The notes below the pieces were generated by a model. It had not been told where the DNA came from. It made no database searches and saw only the letters and a program-made list of their open reading frames with translations. Below, piece after piece: positions 13,052 to 20,368 of a stretch of DNA of 64,000 bases; the first letter of the stretch is position 1; each line of letters starts with the position of its first letter. Made by a program: the position numbers and the translations under genes. Origin of the DNA: Parapusillimonas sp013416435 (GTDB lineage: Bacteria > Pseudomonadota > Gammaproteobacteria > Burkholderiales > Burkholderiaceae_B); assembly GCF_052180245.1 (NCBI RefSeq), contig NZ_CP197474.1:4464001-4528000 (forward strand). The letters run 5' to 3'.

Positions 13052-13993
13052 ATGGTTGATAAAGGAAGGCGCAGGCTGGGATTGGCGGTGGCGCAGATGG
13101 GCCCGGTGCAACTGGCCGATACGCGCCGCGAAGTGGTTGCCAGGCTGCTGGACATGATGCGCGAAGCTCACGGCCGCAAGGCGGATCTTGTCGTGTTTCC
13201 AGAACTCGCCTTGACCACTTTCTTTCCCCGCTACTGGATGAGCCAGGAAGAAGCGCAGGCCCGCTATTTCGAGACCGACATGCCGGGCCCCGAAACCCAG
13301 GCGTTGTTCGATGAAGCCCGCAAGCTGGGCATCGGCTTCTATCTTGGCTATGCCGAGCTCACGGCCGAAGGCAGGCCCTTCAATACGTCCATACTCGTGG
13401 ACAAGGCCGGCCGGATCGTCGGCAAGTACCGGAAGATCCACCTTCCAGGTCACGATGACCACAAAGCGGATGCGCCCTTCCAGCACCTCGAAAAAAAGTA
13501 TTTCAACGTAGGCGACAAGACGTTCGGCGTCTGGGACACGCTGGGCGCCAAGATCGGCATGTGCTTGTGCAACGACAGGCGCTGGCCCGAGACCTGGCGC
13601 GTCATGTCGCTGCAAGGCGCGGAGGTTGTGGTGCTTGGCTATAATACGCCCTCGCTGAACATCCACTGGCCCGAACCCGTGCACCTGCGCATGCATCACC
13701 ATCTCGTGACCCTGCAGGCAAGCGCCTACCAGAACTGCGTCTGGGCGGCGGCGGCGGCGAAATGCGGCTACGAAGACGGCCACCACATGATAGGCGGATC
13801 GGTCATCGTCGCGCCCACAGGCGAGATCGTGGCCCAGGCCAGCACCGAAGAAGACGAGGTGATCATGGTCGACGCCGACCTGAGCCTGGGCGACACCTTC
13901 CGCAAGCATGTATTCGATTTCGCGCGGCACCGGCGGCCGGAGCATTACTCGCTCATCGTCGAGCGGACCGGCCCCGGAGATCCTCTGCCCTGA
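13052..13993 (+). CDS. N-carbamoyl-D-amino acid hydrolase
   Basis: Nitrilase-superfamily amidase of 313 residues, cytoplasmic. The catalytic triad is at the positions known for D-carbamoylases: Glu51 (VVFPELAL), Lys128 (KYRKIHLPG) and Cys173 (MCLCNDRRWPE). The family converts N-carbamoyl-D-amino acids to D-amino acid, CO2 and ammonia. Start chosen at the ATG behind GAAGGAGGAAGGCGAA, a strong ribosome binding site. Downstream of the LysR gene and close to the D-aminoacylase, it points to a local D-amino acid module. No hydantoinase is visible in the window. Confidence 0.9.
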   Translation: MVDKGRRRLGLAVAQMGPVQLADTRREVVARLLDMMREAHGRKADLVVFPELALTTFFPRYWMSQEEAQARYFETDMPGPETQALFDEARKLGIGFYLGYAELTAEGRPFNTSILVDKAGRIVGKYRKIHLPGHDDHKADAPFQHLEKKYFNVGDKTFGVWDTLGAKIGMCLCNDRRWPETWRVMSLQGAEVVVLGYNTPSLNIHWPEPVHLRMHHHLVTLQASAYQNCVWAAAAAKCGYEDGHHMIGGSVIVAPTGEIVAQASTEEDEVIMVDADLSLGDTFRKHVFDFARHRRPEHYSLIVERTGPGDPLP

Positions 13994-14000
13994 CTTATTG

Positions 14001-14013
14001 GGGGTCAGGCCCC
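14001..14013. repeat. Half copy of the interspersed palindrome
   Basis: Single arm GGGGTCAGGCCCC followed by GTAC, seven bases after the stop of the N-carbamoyl-D-amino acid hydrolase. The second arm is missing. Confidence 0.75.
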
Positions 14014-14025
14014 GTACCTTTATGG

Positions 14026-14055
14026 GGGGTCAGACCCCGTACGGGGTCTGACCCC
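14026..14055. repeat. 30-bp interspersed palindrome, centre GTAC
   Basis: Perfect 30-bp palindrome including its centre, between the convergent hydrolase and tctA genes. Confidence 0.92.
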
Positions 14056-14070
14056 TGCGTTTCACGGAAC

Positions 14071-14100
14071 GGAGTCGGGCCCCGTACGGGGTCTGACCCC
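14071..14100. repeat. 30-bp interspersed palindrome, one arm degenerate
   Basis: GGAGTCGGGCCCC / GGGGTCTGACCCC around GTAC; two mismatches in the left arm. It ends six bases from the tctA stop codon. Confidence 0.85.
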
Positions 14101-14106
14101 TGGCTC

Positions 14107-15612
14107 CTAGTCCTCTTCGACGAAAGCCTCTTCGCGTTTTTTCCGTATCGAAGGCAGCGCAACCAGCACGACCAGGGCAAGGGCAGCCAACAGCAGCGAC
14201 ATGGACAGGGGCCTGGTGACGAAGGTCGTGAAATCTCCGCGGGCCAGCAGCATGGCCCGGCGGAAGTTCTCTTCCATCATTGGTCCCAGCACCAGACCCA
14301 GCAGCAGGGGCGCCCCCTCGCAGCCAAGCTTCATCCATATATAGCCCACCATGCCGAAGGCGGCTGTGACCCATATGTCGAACACGTTGTAATTGAGCGT
14401 ATAGACGCCAATGGTGCAGAACACCAGAATTGCCGGAAACAGCACGCGATACGGTACGTTCAGCAATTTGACCCACAATCCGACCAGCGGCAGGTTCAGG
14501 ATCACCAGCATCATGTTGCCGATCCACATCGAAACAATCAGCCCCCAGAACAAGTCCGGGTGGCTGGACATCACCTGCGGGCCAGGTTGGATGTTGTGAA
14601 TCATCATGGCCCCTATCATCAACGCAGTAACCGCGTTGCCAGGAATCCCGAGCGTCAGCAAAGGGATGAACGAAGCTTGTGATCCTGCGTTGTTGGCGGA
14701 CTCGGGCCCCGCCAATCCCGCCGGGTGGCCTCGGCCGAAGCGCTCCGGTGTCTTCGACAGCTTTTTCTCTAGCGTATAGGATGCGAAAGAAGACAGCACC
14801 GCACCGCCCCCGGGCAGAATGCCAAGCGCGCACCCGACGGCCGTACCCCGCACGCAAGCGGGCCAGGCTTCCTTGAACTCTTGCTTGTTGGGGTACAGCG
14901 AACCGATTTTTCCGGTCAGGCTGACCCGCTTGTCCTTGAGCTCGAGGTTGCTCATGATTTCCGCGAAACCGAATACACCCATGGCGACCGCCGCAAAGTC
15001 GATGCCGTCCTGAAGTTCGGGAATTCCAAAGTCGTAGCGCGCCACGCCGGAGTTCACGTCCGTTCCCACCATGCCCAGCAGCAAGCCCAGCAAGATCATG
15101 CAGACCGCTTTCGGGAGCGATCCCGACGCCAGCACGACCGCGCCGATCAGGCCCAGCACCATCAGCGAGAAGTATTCCGCTGGTCCGAACTTGAATGCGA
15201 CCTCAGCCAAAGGCGGCGCAAACCCGGCGATCACGATCGTTGCCACGCATCCGGCGAAAAAGGATCCCAGTGCGGCGATGGCCAATGCCGCACCCGCCCT
15301 GCCGTTGCGCGCCATCTGGTGGCCATCGAGCACCGTCACGACTGCCGCCGTCTCGCCGGGAAGTGCCACCAAGATGGCCGTGGTCGACCCGCCATAGGCC
15401 GCACCGTAGTAGATGCCCGCCAGCATGATCAGGCCCGCCACCGGCGGCAGAACGTAGGTGATGGGCAGCAGCATCGCTATCGTCGGCACTGGCCCAATAC
15501 CGGGCAGCACGCCGATCAAGGTTCCCAATAAGCAGCCCAGAAGGCAATATGCCAGGTTTTGCAGAGTGAACGCTACCGAAAATCCCAGCGCCAGGTGCTC
15601 AAGTAAATCCAT
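14107..15612 (-). CDS. tctA: Tripartite tricarboxylate transporter permease TctA
   Basis: Large inner-membrane subunit of the TTT family, 501 residues with about a dozen hydrophobic segments. Family signatures include GVLPGIGPVPTIAMLLP near residues 38-54, YYGAAYGGSTTAILVALPGE, and a second glycine-rich loop LGILPGGGAVLSSF. It would energise uptake of a ligand delivered by a Bug receptor. No small TctB subunit is encoded beside it and no receptor is directly adjacent, so it is an orphan; the Bug protein at 10902-11885 is the closest candidate partner. Convergent with the hydrolase gene, with three palindromes between. Confidence 0.92.
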   Translation of the reverse strand: MDLLEHLALGFSVAFTLQNLAYCLLGCLLGTLIGVLPGIGPVPTIAMLLPITYVLPPVAGLIMLAGIYYGAAYGGSTTAILVALPGETAAVVTVLDGHQMARNGRAGAALAIAALGSFFAGCVATIVIAGFAPPLAEVAFKFGPAEYFSLMVLGLIGAVVLASGSLPKAVCMILLGLLLGMVGTDVNSGVARYDFGIPELQDGIDFAAVAMGVFGFAEIMSNLELKDKRVSLTGKIGSLYPNKQEFKEAWPACVRGTAVGCALGILPGGGAVLSSFASYTLEKKLSKTPERFGRGHPAGLAGPESANNAGSQASFIPLLTLGIPGNAVTALMIGAMMIHNIQPGPQVMSSHPDLFWGLIVSMWIGNMMLVILNLPLVGLWVKLLNVPYRVLFPAILVFCTIGVYTLNYNVFDIWVTAAFGMVGYIWMKLGCEGAPLLLGLVLGPMMEENFRRAMLLARGDFTTFVTRPLSMSLLLAALALVVLVALPSIRKKREEAFVEED

Positions 15613-15644
15613 AGGTAATCCTTAGGTATTTGGCAGATATCCAA

Positions 15645-15674
15645 GGGGCCAGACCCTATCCGGGGTCCGGCCCC
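15645..15674. repeat. Interspersed palindrome, divergent copy
   Basis: GGGGCCAGACCC and GGGGTCCGGCCCC around TATCC. The third-to-fifth bases differ from the consensus in both arms so that the outer stem GGGGCC/GGCCCC still pairs. Located just upstream of tctA. Confidence 0.8.
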
Positions 15675-15772
15675 GACTGGATAACGATGTATCAGGCCGT
15701 AAATAGATCGGATTACGACATAATAGGGCGCTTGCACCCAGACATGAACCCAGGTTTCCCCTTAGATTTCCT

Positions 15773-15802
15773 GGGATCAGACCCCGCACGGGGTCTGATC
15801 CC
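15773..15802. repeat. 30-bp interspersed palindrome with matched changes in both arms
   Basis: GGGATCAGACCCC / GGGGTCTGATCCC around GCAC. The G-to-A change at arm position 4 is mirrored by C-to-T in the other arm, so the hairpin is perfect. Located 73 bp before the SDR start. Confidence 0.9.
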
Positions 15803-15875
15803 AGCTCCGGATTCACCAGTGAGTCGGCACGGCGTTTGCTCGTTCTCGCCATTCGGTCCACCACGGGGAACTCTC

Positions 15876-16865
15876 ATGACCACCAAGCACGACAATGACG
15901 CCAAGGCCGCCGCGGCCAAGCAAAGAAGCATCCAGGACCAACAGGATGCAAAGGACGAAGACAAGAAAAAAAAGGGCGGCGAAGGCAAGGGCAGCCCTGC
16001 TCAGACGGGCGCACGCCGGCATCCCGAGCCGCCTTTGCCCGAACAGCATCTGGACAAGCCCGGCCTTGAGAAAGACCTTGAATTGAAGCCCCAGTTCGAA
16101 GCCCCGATGTACAAGGGCAGCGGCAAGCTGGAAGGCCTGACGGCATTGGTTACGGGCGGAGACTCCGGCATCGGCAGAGCGGTCGCCGTATTATTCGCAC
16201 GGGAAGGCGCCGATGTGGCGATCGTCCATCTGGATGAGGCGCAAGATGCCGAAGAAACCCGTCGTCACGTCGAAGCCGAAGGGAGAAAATGCTTGATACT
16301 CAAAGGAGACGTCAAGGACCGGGCATTCTGCGAAAAAGCGGTAAGTGAAACAGTGAATGCCTTTGGGAAGCTAGACGTCCTCGTCAATAACGCGGCCTTC
16401 CAGGAGCACGCCGATTCCCTGCTCGACATCACCGACGAGCGCTTCGATGAAACCATGCGCACCAATGTCTATGGATACTTCCATATGGCGCGCGCCGCCT
16501 TGCCGCATCTGAAGCCCGGTTCATCCATCATCAATACCGGTTCGGTGACCGGCCTGCGCGGGCAAGCACAGTTGCTGGATTATTCGACGACCAAGGGCGC
16601 AATACATGCTTTCACCATGTCGCTGGCCGGCAACCTCGCTGAAAAAGGGATAAGAGTGAATGCCGTGGCGCCCGGTCCGGTATGGACGCCTTTGAATCCC
16701 GCTGATCAGCCGGCGGAAAAAATCAAGTCTTTCGGCAGCAAAACGGCGCTGGGCCGGCCGGCCCAGCCTGAAGAAATTTCACCCGCCTATGTATTTCTTG
16801 CGTCGCCGGCCTGCTCCAGCTATATCACCGGCATCGTCCTGCCCATCACTGGAAGCCCAGGGTGA
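15876..16865 (+). CDS. Short-chain dehydrogenase/reductase with charged N-terminal extension
   Basis: 329-residue NAD(P)-dependent SDR oxidoreductase resembling the YghA / glucose-1-dehydrogenase-like group. The Rossmann motif TGGDSGIGRA lies near residue 92, the catalytic Ser in NTGSVTG and the YxxxK pair in YSTTKGAIHAF. About 75 residues before the domain are lysine-, glutamate- and alanine-rich with a KKKK run and look disordered, a known feature of this subgroup. The ATG follows CACGGGGAACTCTC, an acceptable ribosome binding site; earlier in-frame codons fall in the repeats. The substrate is unknown. Confidence 0.88.
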   Translation: MTTKHDNDAKAAAAKQRSIQDQQDAKDEDKKKKGGEGKGSPAQTGARRHPEPPLPEQHLDKPGLEKDLELKPQFEAPMYKGSGKLEGLTALVTGGDSGIGRAVAVLFAREGADVAIVHLDEAQDAEETRRHVEAEGRKCLILKGDVKDRAFCEKAVSETVNAFGKLDVLVNNAAFQEHADSLLDITDERFDETMRTNVYGYFHMARAALPHLKPGSSIINTGSVTGLRGQAQLLDYSTTKGAIHAFTMSLAGNLAEKGIRVNAVAPGPVWTPLNPADQPAEKIKSFGSKTALGRPAQPEEISPAYVFLASPACSSYITGIVLPITGSPG

Positions 16866-16871
16866 AGCCTG

Positions 16872-17153
16872 TCAGTGTCCCTTGAAGCGCGGAGCACGCT
16901 TTTCCTTGAATGCGTTGACCCCTTCTACGGCATCTTCGCTTTTGGCAATGGCTTCCAGCTGGCGCTTTTGGGGATAGTAAGTATCCATGGGGCTGTGCGG
17001 CAAGGTCTGCCGCGCGAGGCTTTTCATGGTTTGCACCACCAGAGGCGCGTTGGACGCGATCTTTCGGGCCAGCTCAATGGCCACCTCGACCTGCTGGCCG
17101 ACCGGGCAGACTTTATTGATGAACCCGATTTCATAAGCGCGCTGCGCGCTCGC
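16872..17153 (-). pseudogene. Enoyl-CoA hydratase, C-terminal remnant
   Basis: An open minus-strand frame of about 93 codons without a proper start encodes the C-terminal third of a crotonase-family enzyme: RAYEIGFINKV, then VEVAIELARKIASNAPL, and the ending AKSEDAVEGVNAFKEKR. The first two thirds, including the oxyanion-hole and active-site segments, are missing and a stop codon interrupts the frame at 17154. The homology breaks off near 17140. It is therefore a truncated, non-functional fragment left by deletion or rearrangement. The 85 bp up to 17238 show no recognisable gene. Confidence 0.75.
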
Positions 17154-17238
17154 TCATCGGATGTGGCAAAACGTTCCCAGGCGGCGAAGAATTTCGCCGA
17201 CTATTTGATGCGGCAGTTCAATAACTGACGGAAGCCCT

Positions 17239-18090
17239 TTACAGCCGCCCGCCAAAGAAGTGGATGTCTTCCAGCGCCATTTTCAACGTGGACAGTGCAT
17301 CGAGCGCCCTATAGGGCAGTGATACATGCTTGATGGAATTCGGCAGTTCGGGCTCGAAGGGATTGATGCGTATCAACGGCGCCTTCTGGCGCTCGCCGAA
17401 CTGTCGCACCACGGGCAGAGCGGTCCCTGCGCCCAACTCGATCACTATCGGTCTTTCCGTATCCCATAACCAGGTATTGAGCCGCATGCGCTGTTGCATG
17501 CTGCGGGCTTCGATCCAATCCAGGTCCTCGAACATCAGGATGTTGGGGCGTGCCAGCCCGCCACAATTCGGGCAGGCCGGAGGTTCGTTCATGAGCAGGC
17601 ATTGTTCGTCGTCGACAGCCGGCTCGAACCGCTCGGCGGGCCAGATGTCCGGGCTACAGCTATCGAGGCACTGCAGATAATGGATGGAGCCATGGCACTC
17701 GACGACCCGGTCATCGGGAAAGTCAGCCTTCTGGAAGTGCCCATCGACATTGCTGGTGAACACAAAAGCTTTGTGGCGAAGACGGGAGGCAATCTGATGC
17801 AGGATATGGAAGCCCTCGTGGGGCGACGTCTTTCGGTACAGGTTGAGGCGATGCCCATAGAAGCCCCAGCCGAGCTCGGGCCGGACACGGAAGTGCCGGG
17901 GCGACGCCATTTCCTCGAAAACGATTCCAGACGCCTTGAGCGCGGGATAGCGTTGCCAGAATCCTTGCGCACCGCGGAAGTCGGGCAGCCCCGAATCGAC
18001 TCCCATGCCGGCCCCAGCGGTTATCAATAAAGCATCGGCATGGCTGATGAGCTGGGCGGCCTTGACGAATTCGTAATCGTGGATCCCCAT
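17239..18090 (-). CDS. Sir2-family NAD-dependent protein deacylase (sirtuin)
   Basis: 283 residues. GAGMGVDSGLPDFRG (26-40) is the NAD-binding motif, TSNVDGHF (112-119) the sirtuin Asn-Asp motif, and the catalytic His133 lies in ECHGS. Cys141/Cys145 and Cys173/Cys176 form the structural zinc site. Sirtuins remove acyl groups from lysines using NAD+; some bacterial members act as ADP-ribosyltransferases. TSNVDGHFQKA differs from the usual TQNIDxLH, pointing to a divergent bacterial clade. The ATG at 18090 is preferred because AAGGGCC precedes it; a TTG nine codons earlier is possible. Confidence 0.88.
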   Translation of the reverse strand: MGIHDYEFVKAAQLISHADALLITAGAGMGVDSGLPDFRGAQGFWQRYPALKASGIVFEEMASPRHFRVRPELGWGFYGHRLNLYRKTSPHEGFHILHQIASRLRHKAFVFTSNVDGHFQKADFPDDRVVECHGSIHYLQCLDSCSPDIWPAERFEPAVDDEQCLLMNEPPACPNCGGLARPNILMFEDLDWIEARSMQQRMRLNTWLWDTERPIVIELGAGTALPVVRQFGERQKAPLIRINPFEPELPNSIKHVSLPYRALDALSTLKMALEDIHFFGGRL

Positions 18091-18171
18091 AACCAGGCCC
18101 TTGCTGATATTTTTCAAATATAAACATATATGAACAAACCGTAAAACTCAACCCCCGGCCATGATGAAGTC

Positions 18172-19236
18172 TCAAAATAGCGGAAGCTGCCGGGTGGCGG
18201 ACGCAGGCCTGCGGAATTGGGTGGTGTCGAGTTCGACCCGGCGCGCATTCAAGCCGAACCTGGTACAGGCTTTTTGAAATCGCTGCCTGAGCAGATCGGC
18301 GAAGACACCGGTGCCCCGCATGCGTGTGGAGAATTCGGACTCGTACACTTTGCCGCCATGCATCTGGCGCAGCTGGTTCATGACGTGGGCTTCTTTCAAG
18401 GGATAGTGGGCGCGCAGCCATTCAATGAACAAATCGGCGACCTCGCGCGGCAGGCGCAGCAATGCGTACCAGGCGTCCAGCGCTCCCGCTTCCGCCGCCT
18501 GGCCGAGAATGCGTTCCATGTCGTGGTCGGTCAACGCGGGAACGACGGGCGCCACCAGTACGCCGGTTGGCACGCCTGACCGGCTCAGGACATGCATGGC
18601 CTCCATACGGGCGGCAGGAGTGCTGGCGCGAGGCTCGAGCGTGCGCGCGATATGCCGGTCGAGCGTTCCAATGGACATGAACACGCGCAGCAAACGCCGG
18701 TTCGCCATGCTTGCCAAGAGATCGAGGTCTTTGGTGATCGACGCGGACTTGGTCGTGATCGCCACCGGATGATGGAAGTCGTCCAGCACACGCAATATTG
18801 CGCGAGTGATGCCCAAGCGCCTTTCGATGGGCTGATAGGGGTCGGTATTGCTGCCCAGCACGATCAGCCGCGGTCGATAAGAAGGCTTGGAAAGTTCCTC
18901 GCGCAACACTTCGGCCGCATTGCTCTTGGCATACAGCCGCGTTTCGAAATCCAGGCCTGGAGACAGATTCAGGTAAGCATGGCTGGGGCGGGCATAGCAG
19001 TAGATGCAGCCGTGCTCGCATCCGCGGTAAGGATTGATGGATTGTTCGAACGGAATATCGGGCGATGTGTTTCGCGTAATGATGGAACGCGCGGTTTCGG
19101 CAGTGACCGTTGTGTCGGGACGCGCGGGGAGGTCGTCAGCGGCCGGCCAATCGTCGTCGAAAGCCTCTCGGGTATGGGCTTCGAAGCGCGAGTTCCTGTT
19201 GGACAGGCTGCCCCTGCCCTTGATGGGGATGTGCAT
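18172..19236 (-). CDS. PA0069-type radical SAM protein related to spore photoproduct lyase
   Basis: 354 residues. The [4Fe-4S] cluster motif C-x3-C-x2-C is seen as RGCEHGCIYCYA (Cys73, Cys77, Cys80), preceded by NPYRG, a combination typical of the Rv2578c/PA0069 radical SAM family. Members share the SplB fold and are suspected to act on DNA or nucleotides, but the reaction is not established. The ATG at 19236 follows AAGGAGGCCATC, an excellent ribosome binding site. A perfect LexA-type box lies 16 bp before the start, so induction by DNA damage is likely. Confidence 0.88.
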   Translation of the reverse strand: MHIPIKGRGSLSNRNSRFEAHTREAFDDDWPAADDLPARPDTTVTAETARSIITRNTSPDIPFEQSINPYRGCEHGCIYCYARPSHAYLNLSPGLDFETRLYAKSNAAEVLREELSKPSYRPRLIVLGSNTDPYQPIERRLGITRAILRVLDDFHHPVAITTKSASITKDLDLLASMANRRLLRVFMSIGTLDRHIARTLEPRASTPAARMEAMHVLSRSGVPTGVLVAPVVPALTDHDMERILGQAAEAGALDAWYALLRLPREVADLFIEWLRAHYPLKEAHVMNQLRQMHGGKVYESEFSTRMRGTGVFADLLRQRFQKACTRFGLNARRVELDTTQFRRPASATRQLPLF

Positions 19237-19282
19237 GATGGCCTCCTTATGCTGTATAAATATACAGCATAAGGAGGCCATC
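19237..19282. promoter_or_regulatory. 46-bp perfect palindrome containing an SOS (LexA) box
   Basis: Two perfect 22-bp arms (19237-19258 and 19261-19282) are separated by AA. The core CTGTATAAATATACAG (19252-19267) matches the LexA consensus CTGT-N8-ACAG exactly. The outer arms contain AAGGAGG on both strands, one being the ribosome binding site of the radical SAM gene. LexA bound here would block its transcription. Confidence 0.75.
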
Positions 19283-19289
19283 GATTCAA

Positions 19290-19319
19290 GGGGTCAGACC
19301 CCGTACGGGGTCTGACCCC
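19290..19319. repeat. 30-bp interspersed palindrome, centre GTAC
   Basis: Perfect copy, eight bases from the 46-bp SOS palindrome and upstream of the radical SAM gene. Confidence 0.92.
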
Positions 19320-19428
19320 ATCCTGACCCCCATCCTGACCTTTTCCCGGCCACTTGTCCCGTCTCATGAACTTGTATACCCTCTGGCCAGCGAATCCTGA
19401 CAATTCTTCCATACGCGATGGGGCCGAC

Positions 19429-19773
19429 ATGTACGAATCAAAAGACGAACCTTTACTGCATGCCAGGCATTTCACGCTGCGCATGCTGAAGCATCTTGGG
19501 CTTGCCATGGCCGTTGTCGCCATGGCCTTGGCAATAGGCGTGTTCGGCCATCTTTGGCTCGAACCCATACACTGGCACGACGCCTTCCTGAACATCTCGC
19601 TGATACTCGCCGGAATAGGTCCTTTCGTACTGCCTGCGACGGCGGCGGGGAAAATCTTCTTTGCCTTCTACAGCATACTGGTCGGCCTCGTGTTCGTCGG
19701 CACTCTGGGGCTCGTCCTGGCCCCGTTGGCACACCGGCTGATACACAAGTTCCATTTGAGTGACGAGGACTGA
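19429..19773 (+). CDS. Small membrane protein with two to three helices
   Basis: 114 residues from the ATG at 19429. Hydrophobic segments lie at about 19-37, 48-64 and 73-95, and PLAHRLIHKFHL forms a basic cytoplasmic tail. The second and third segments with a short loop between resemble two-helix inner-membrane proteins; there is no potassium-channel selectivity filter. Start supported weakly by GGGGCC upstream; in-frame ATGs at 19354 and 19366 would add a poorly hydrophobic leader. I do not recognise the function. Confidence 0.6.
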   Translation: MYESKDEPLLHARHFTLRMLKHLGLAMAVVAMALAIGVFGHLWLEPIHWHDAFLNISLILAGIGPFVLPATAAGKIFFAFYSILVGLVFVGTLGLVLAPLAHRLIHKFHLSDED

Positions 19774-19779
19774 ATACCC

Positions 19780-19809
19780 GGGGTCGCACCCCATATGGGG
19801 TGCGACCCC
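19780..19809. repeat. 30-bp palindrome, variant with paired substitutions
   Basis: GGGGTCGCACCCC / GGGGTGCGACCCC around ATAT. AGA of the consensus arm is replaced by GCA and the opposite arm changes accordingly, so the 30-bp palindrome stays perfect. Starts six bases after a stop codon. Confidence 0.9.
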
Positions 19810-19835
19810 ACAAATCGTGCAAGGATCAAACGAAG

Positions 19836-19865
19836 GGGGTCAGACCCCGTACGGGGTCTGACCCC
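19836..19865. repeat. 30-bp interspersed palindrome, centre GTAC
   Basis: Perfect copy between the convergent small membrane gene and the DUF411 gene, 26 bp after the variant copy. Confidence 0.92.
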
Positions 19866-19875
19866 TCCCCGCCTT

Positions 19876-20292
19876 TCAATCGCGAGAGAACGGCCGGCCG
19901 TGAAAATCCAGCGTGATCAGGTTGCCGTCGAGCTGCCCCATGCCCGGCGCATTCAAAGGCATGCCGGGCGCAGCAACGCCATTGACCGTGGGCGCCGCCA
20001 AAAGCTTGCGTACTGCCGTCGCCGGCACATGGCCTTCGACGACCTGCCCGCTTCCTTCAATGACCGCCGTATGGCAGGATGCCAATTCGGCCGGAACGCC
20101 CAGTTTCTGCTTGATGGCCGCCATCTGGGTCGTCTTGATGGCCTTGACATCAAAACCCGAATCACGCATGTGATCCACCCACCCGGCACAGCAGCCGCAA
20201 TTAGGGTCCTGAAAGACGGTAAGGGAATCGCCTTGCGCATGGGCAACCGACGCCGCCGCAGCCAAGGCCAAGGCAAGAAGGCCTGCTTTCAT
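19876..20292 (-). CDS. DUF411 periplasmic metal-binding protein
   Basis: 138 residues with a signal peptide (1-19, ending SVAHAQ). The mature protein opens with LTVFQDPNCGCCAGWVDHM, the DUF411 hallmark with Cys32, Cys34 and Cys35, followed by the conserved SCHTAVIEG and VEGHVPA segments. DUF411 proteins are found in copper and other metal resistance loci and are thought to bind metal; the exact role is unproven. Lies downstream of the Zn-alcohol dehydrogenase on the same strand, 76 bp apart. Confidence 0.88.
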   Translation of the reverse strand: MKAGLLALALAAAASVAHAQGDSLTVFQDPNCGCCAGWVDHMRDSGFDVKAIKTTQMAAIKQKLGVPAELASCHTAVIEGSGQVVEGHVPATAVRKLLAAPTVNGVAAPGMPLNAPGMGQLDGNLITLDFHGRPFSRD

Positions 20293-20368
20293 TTGATGAT
20301 CCTGGAAATAATCGCGGCGCACACGGCGCCGCCGTTGCTGGTTATCGCATCCTGGGATTCGGCCCGAA

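Noticed and set aside
17154..17238. End of a plus-strand frame (ARSSDVAKRSQAAKNF...) as a second gene fragment
   Set aside because: Too short to assign and mostly antisense to the enoyl-CoA hydratase remnant.
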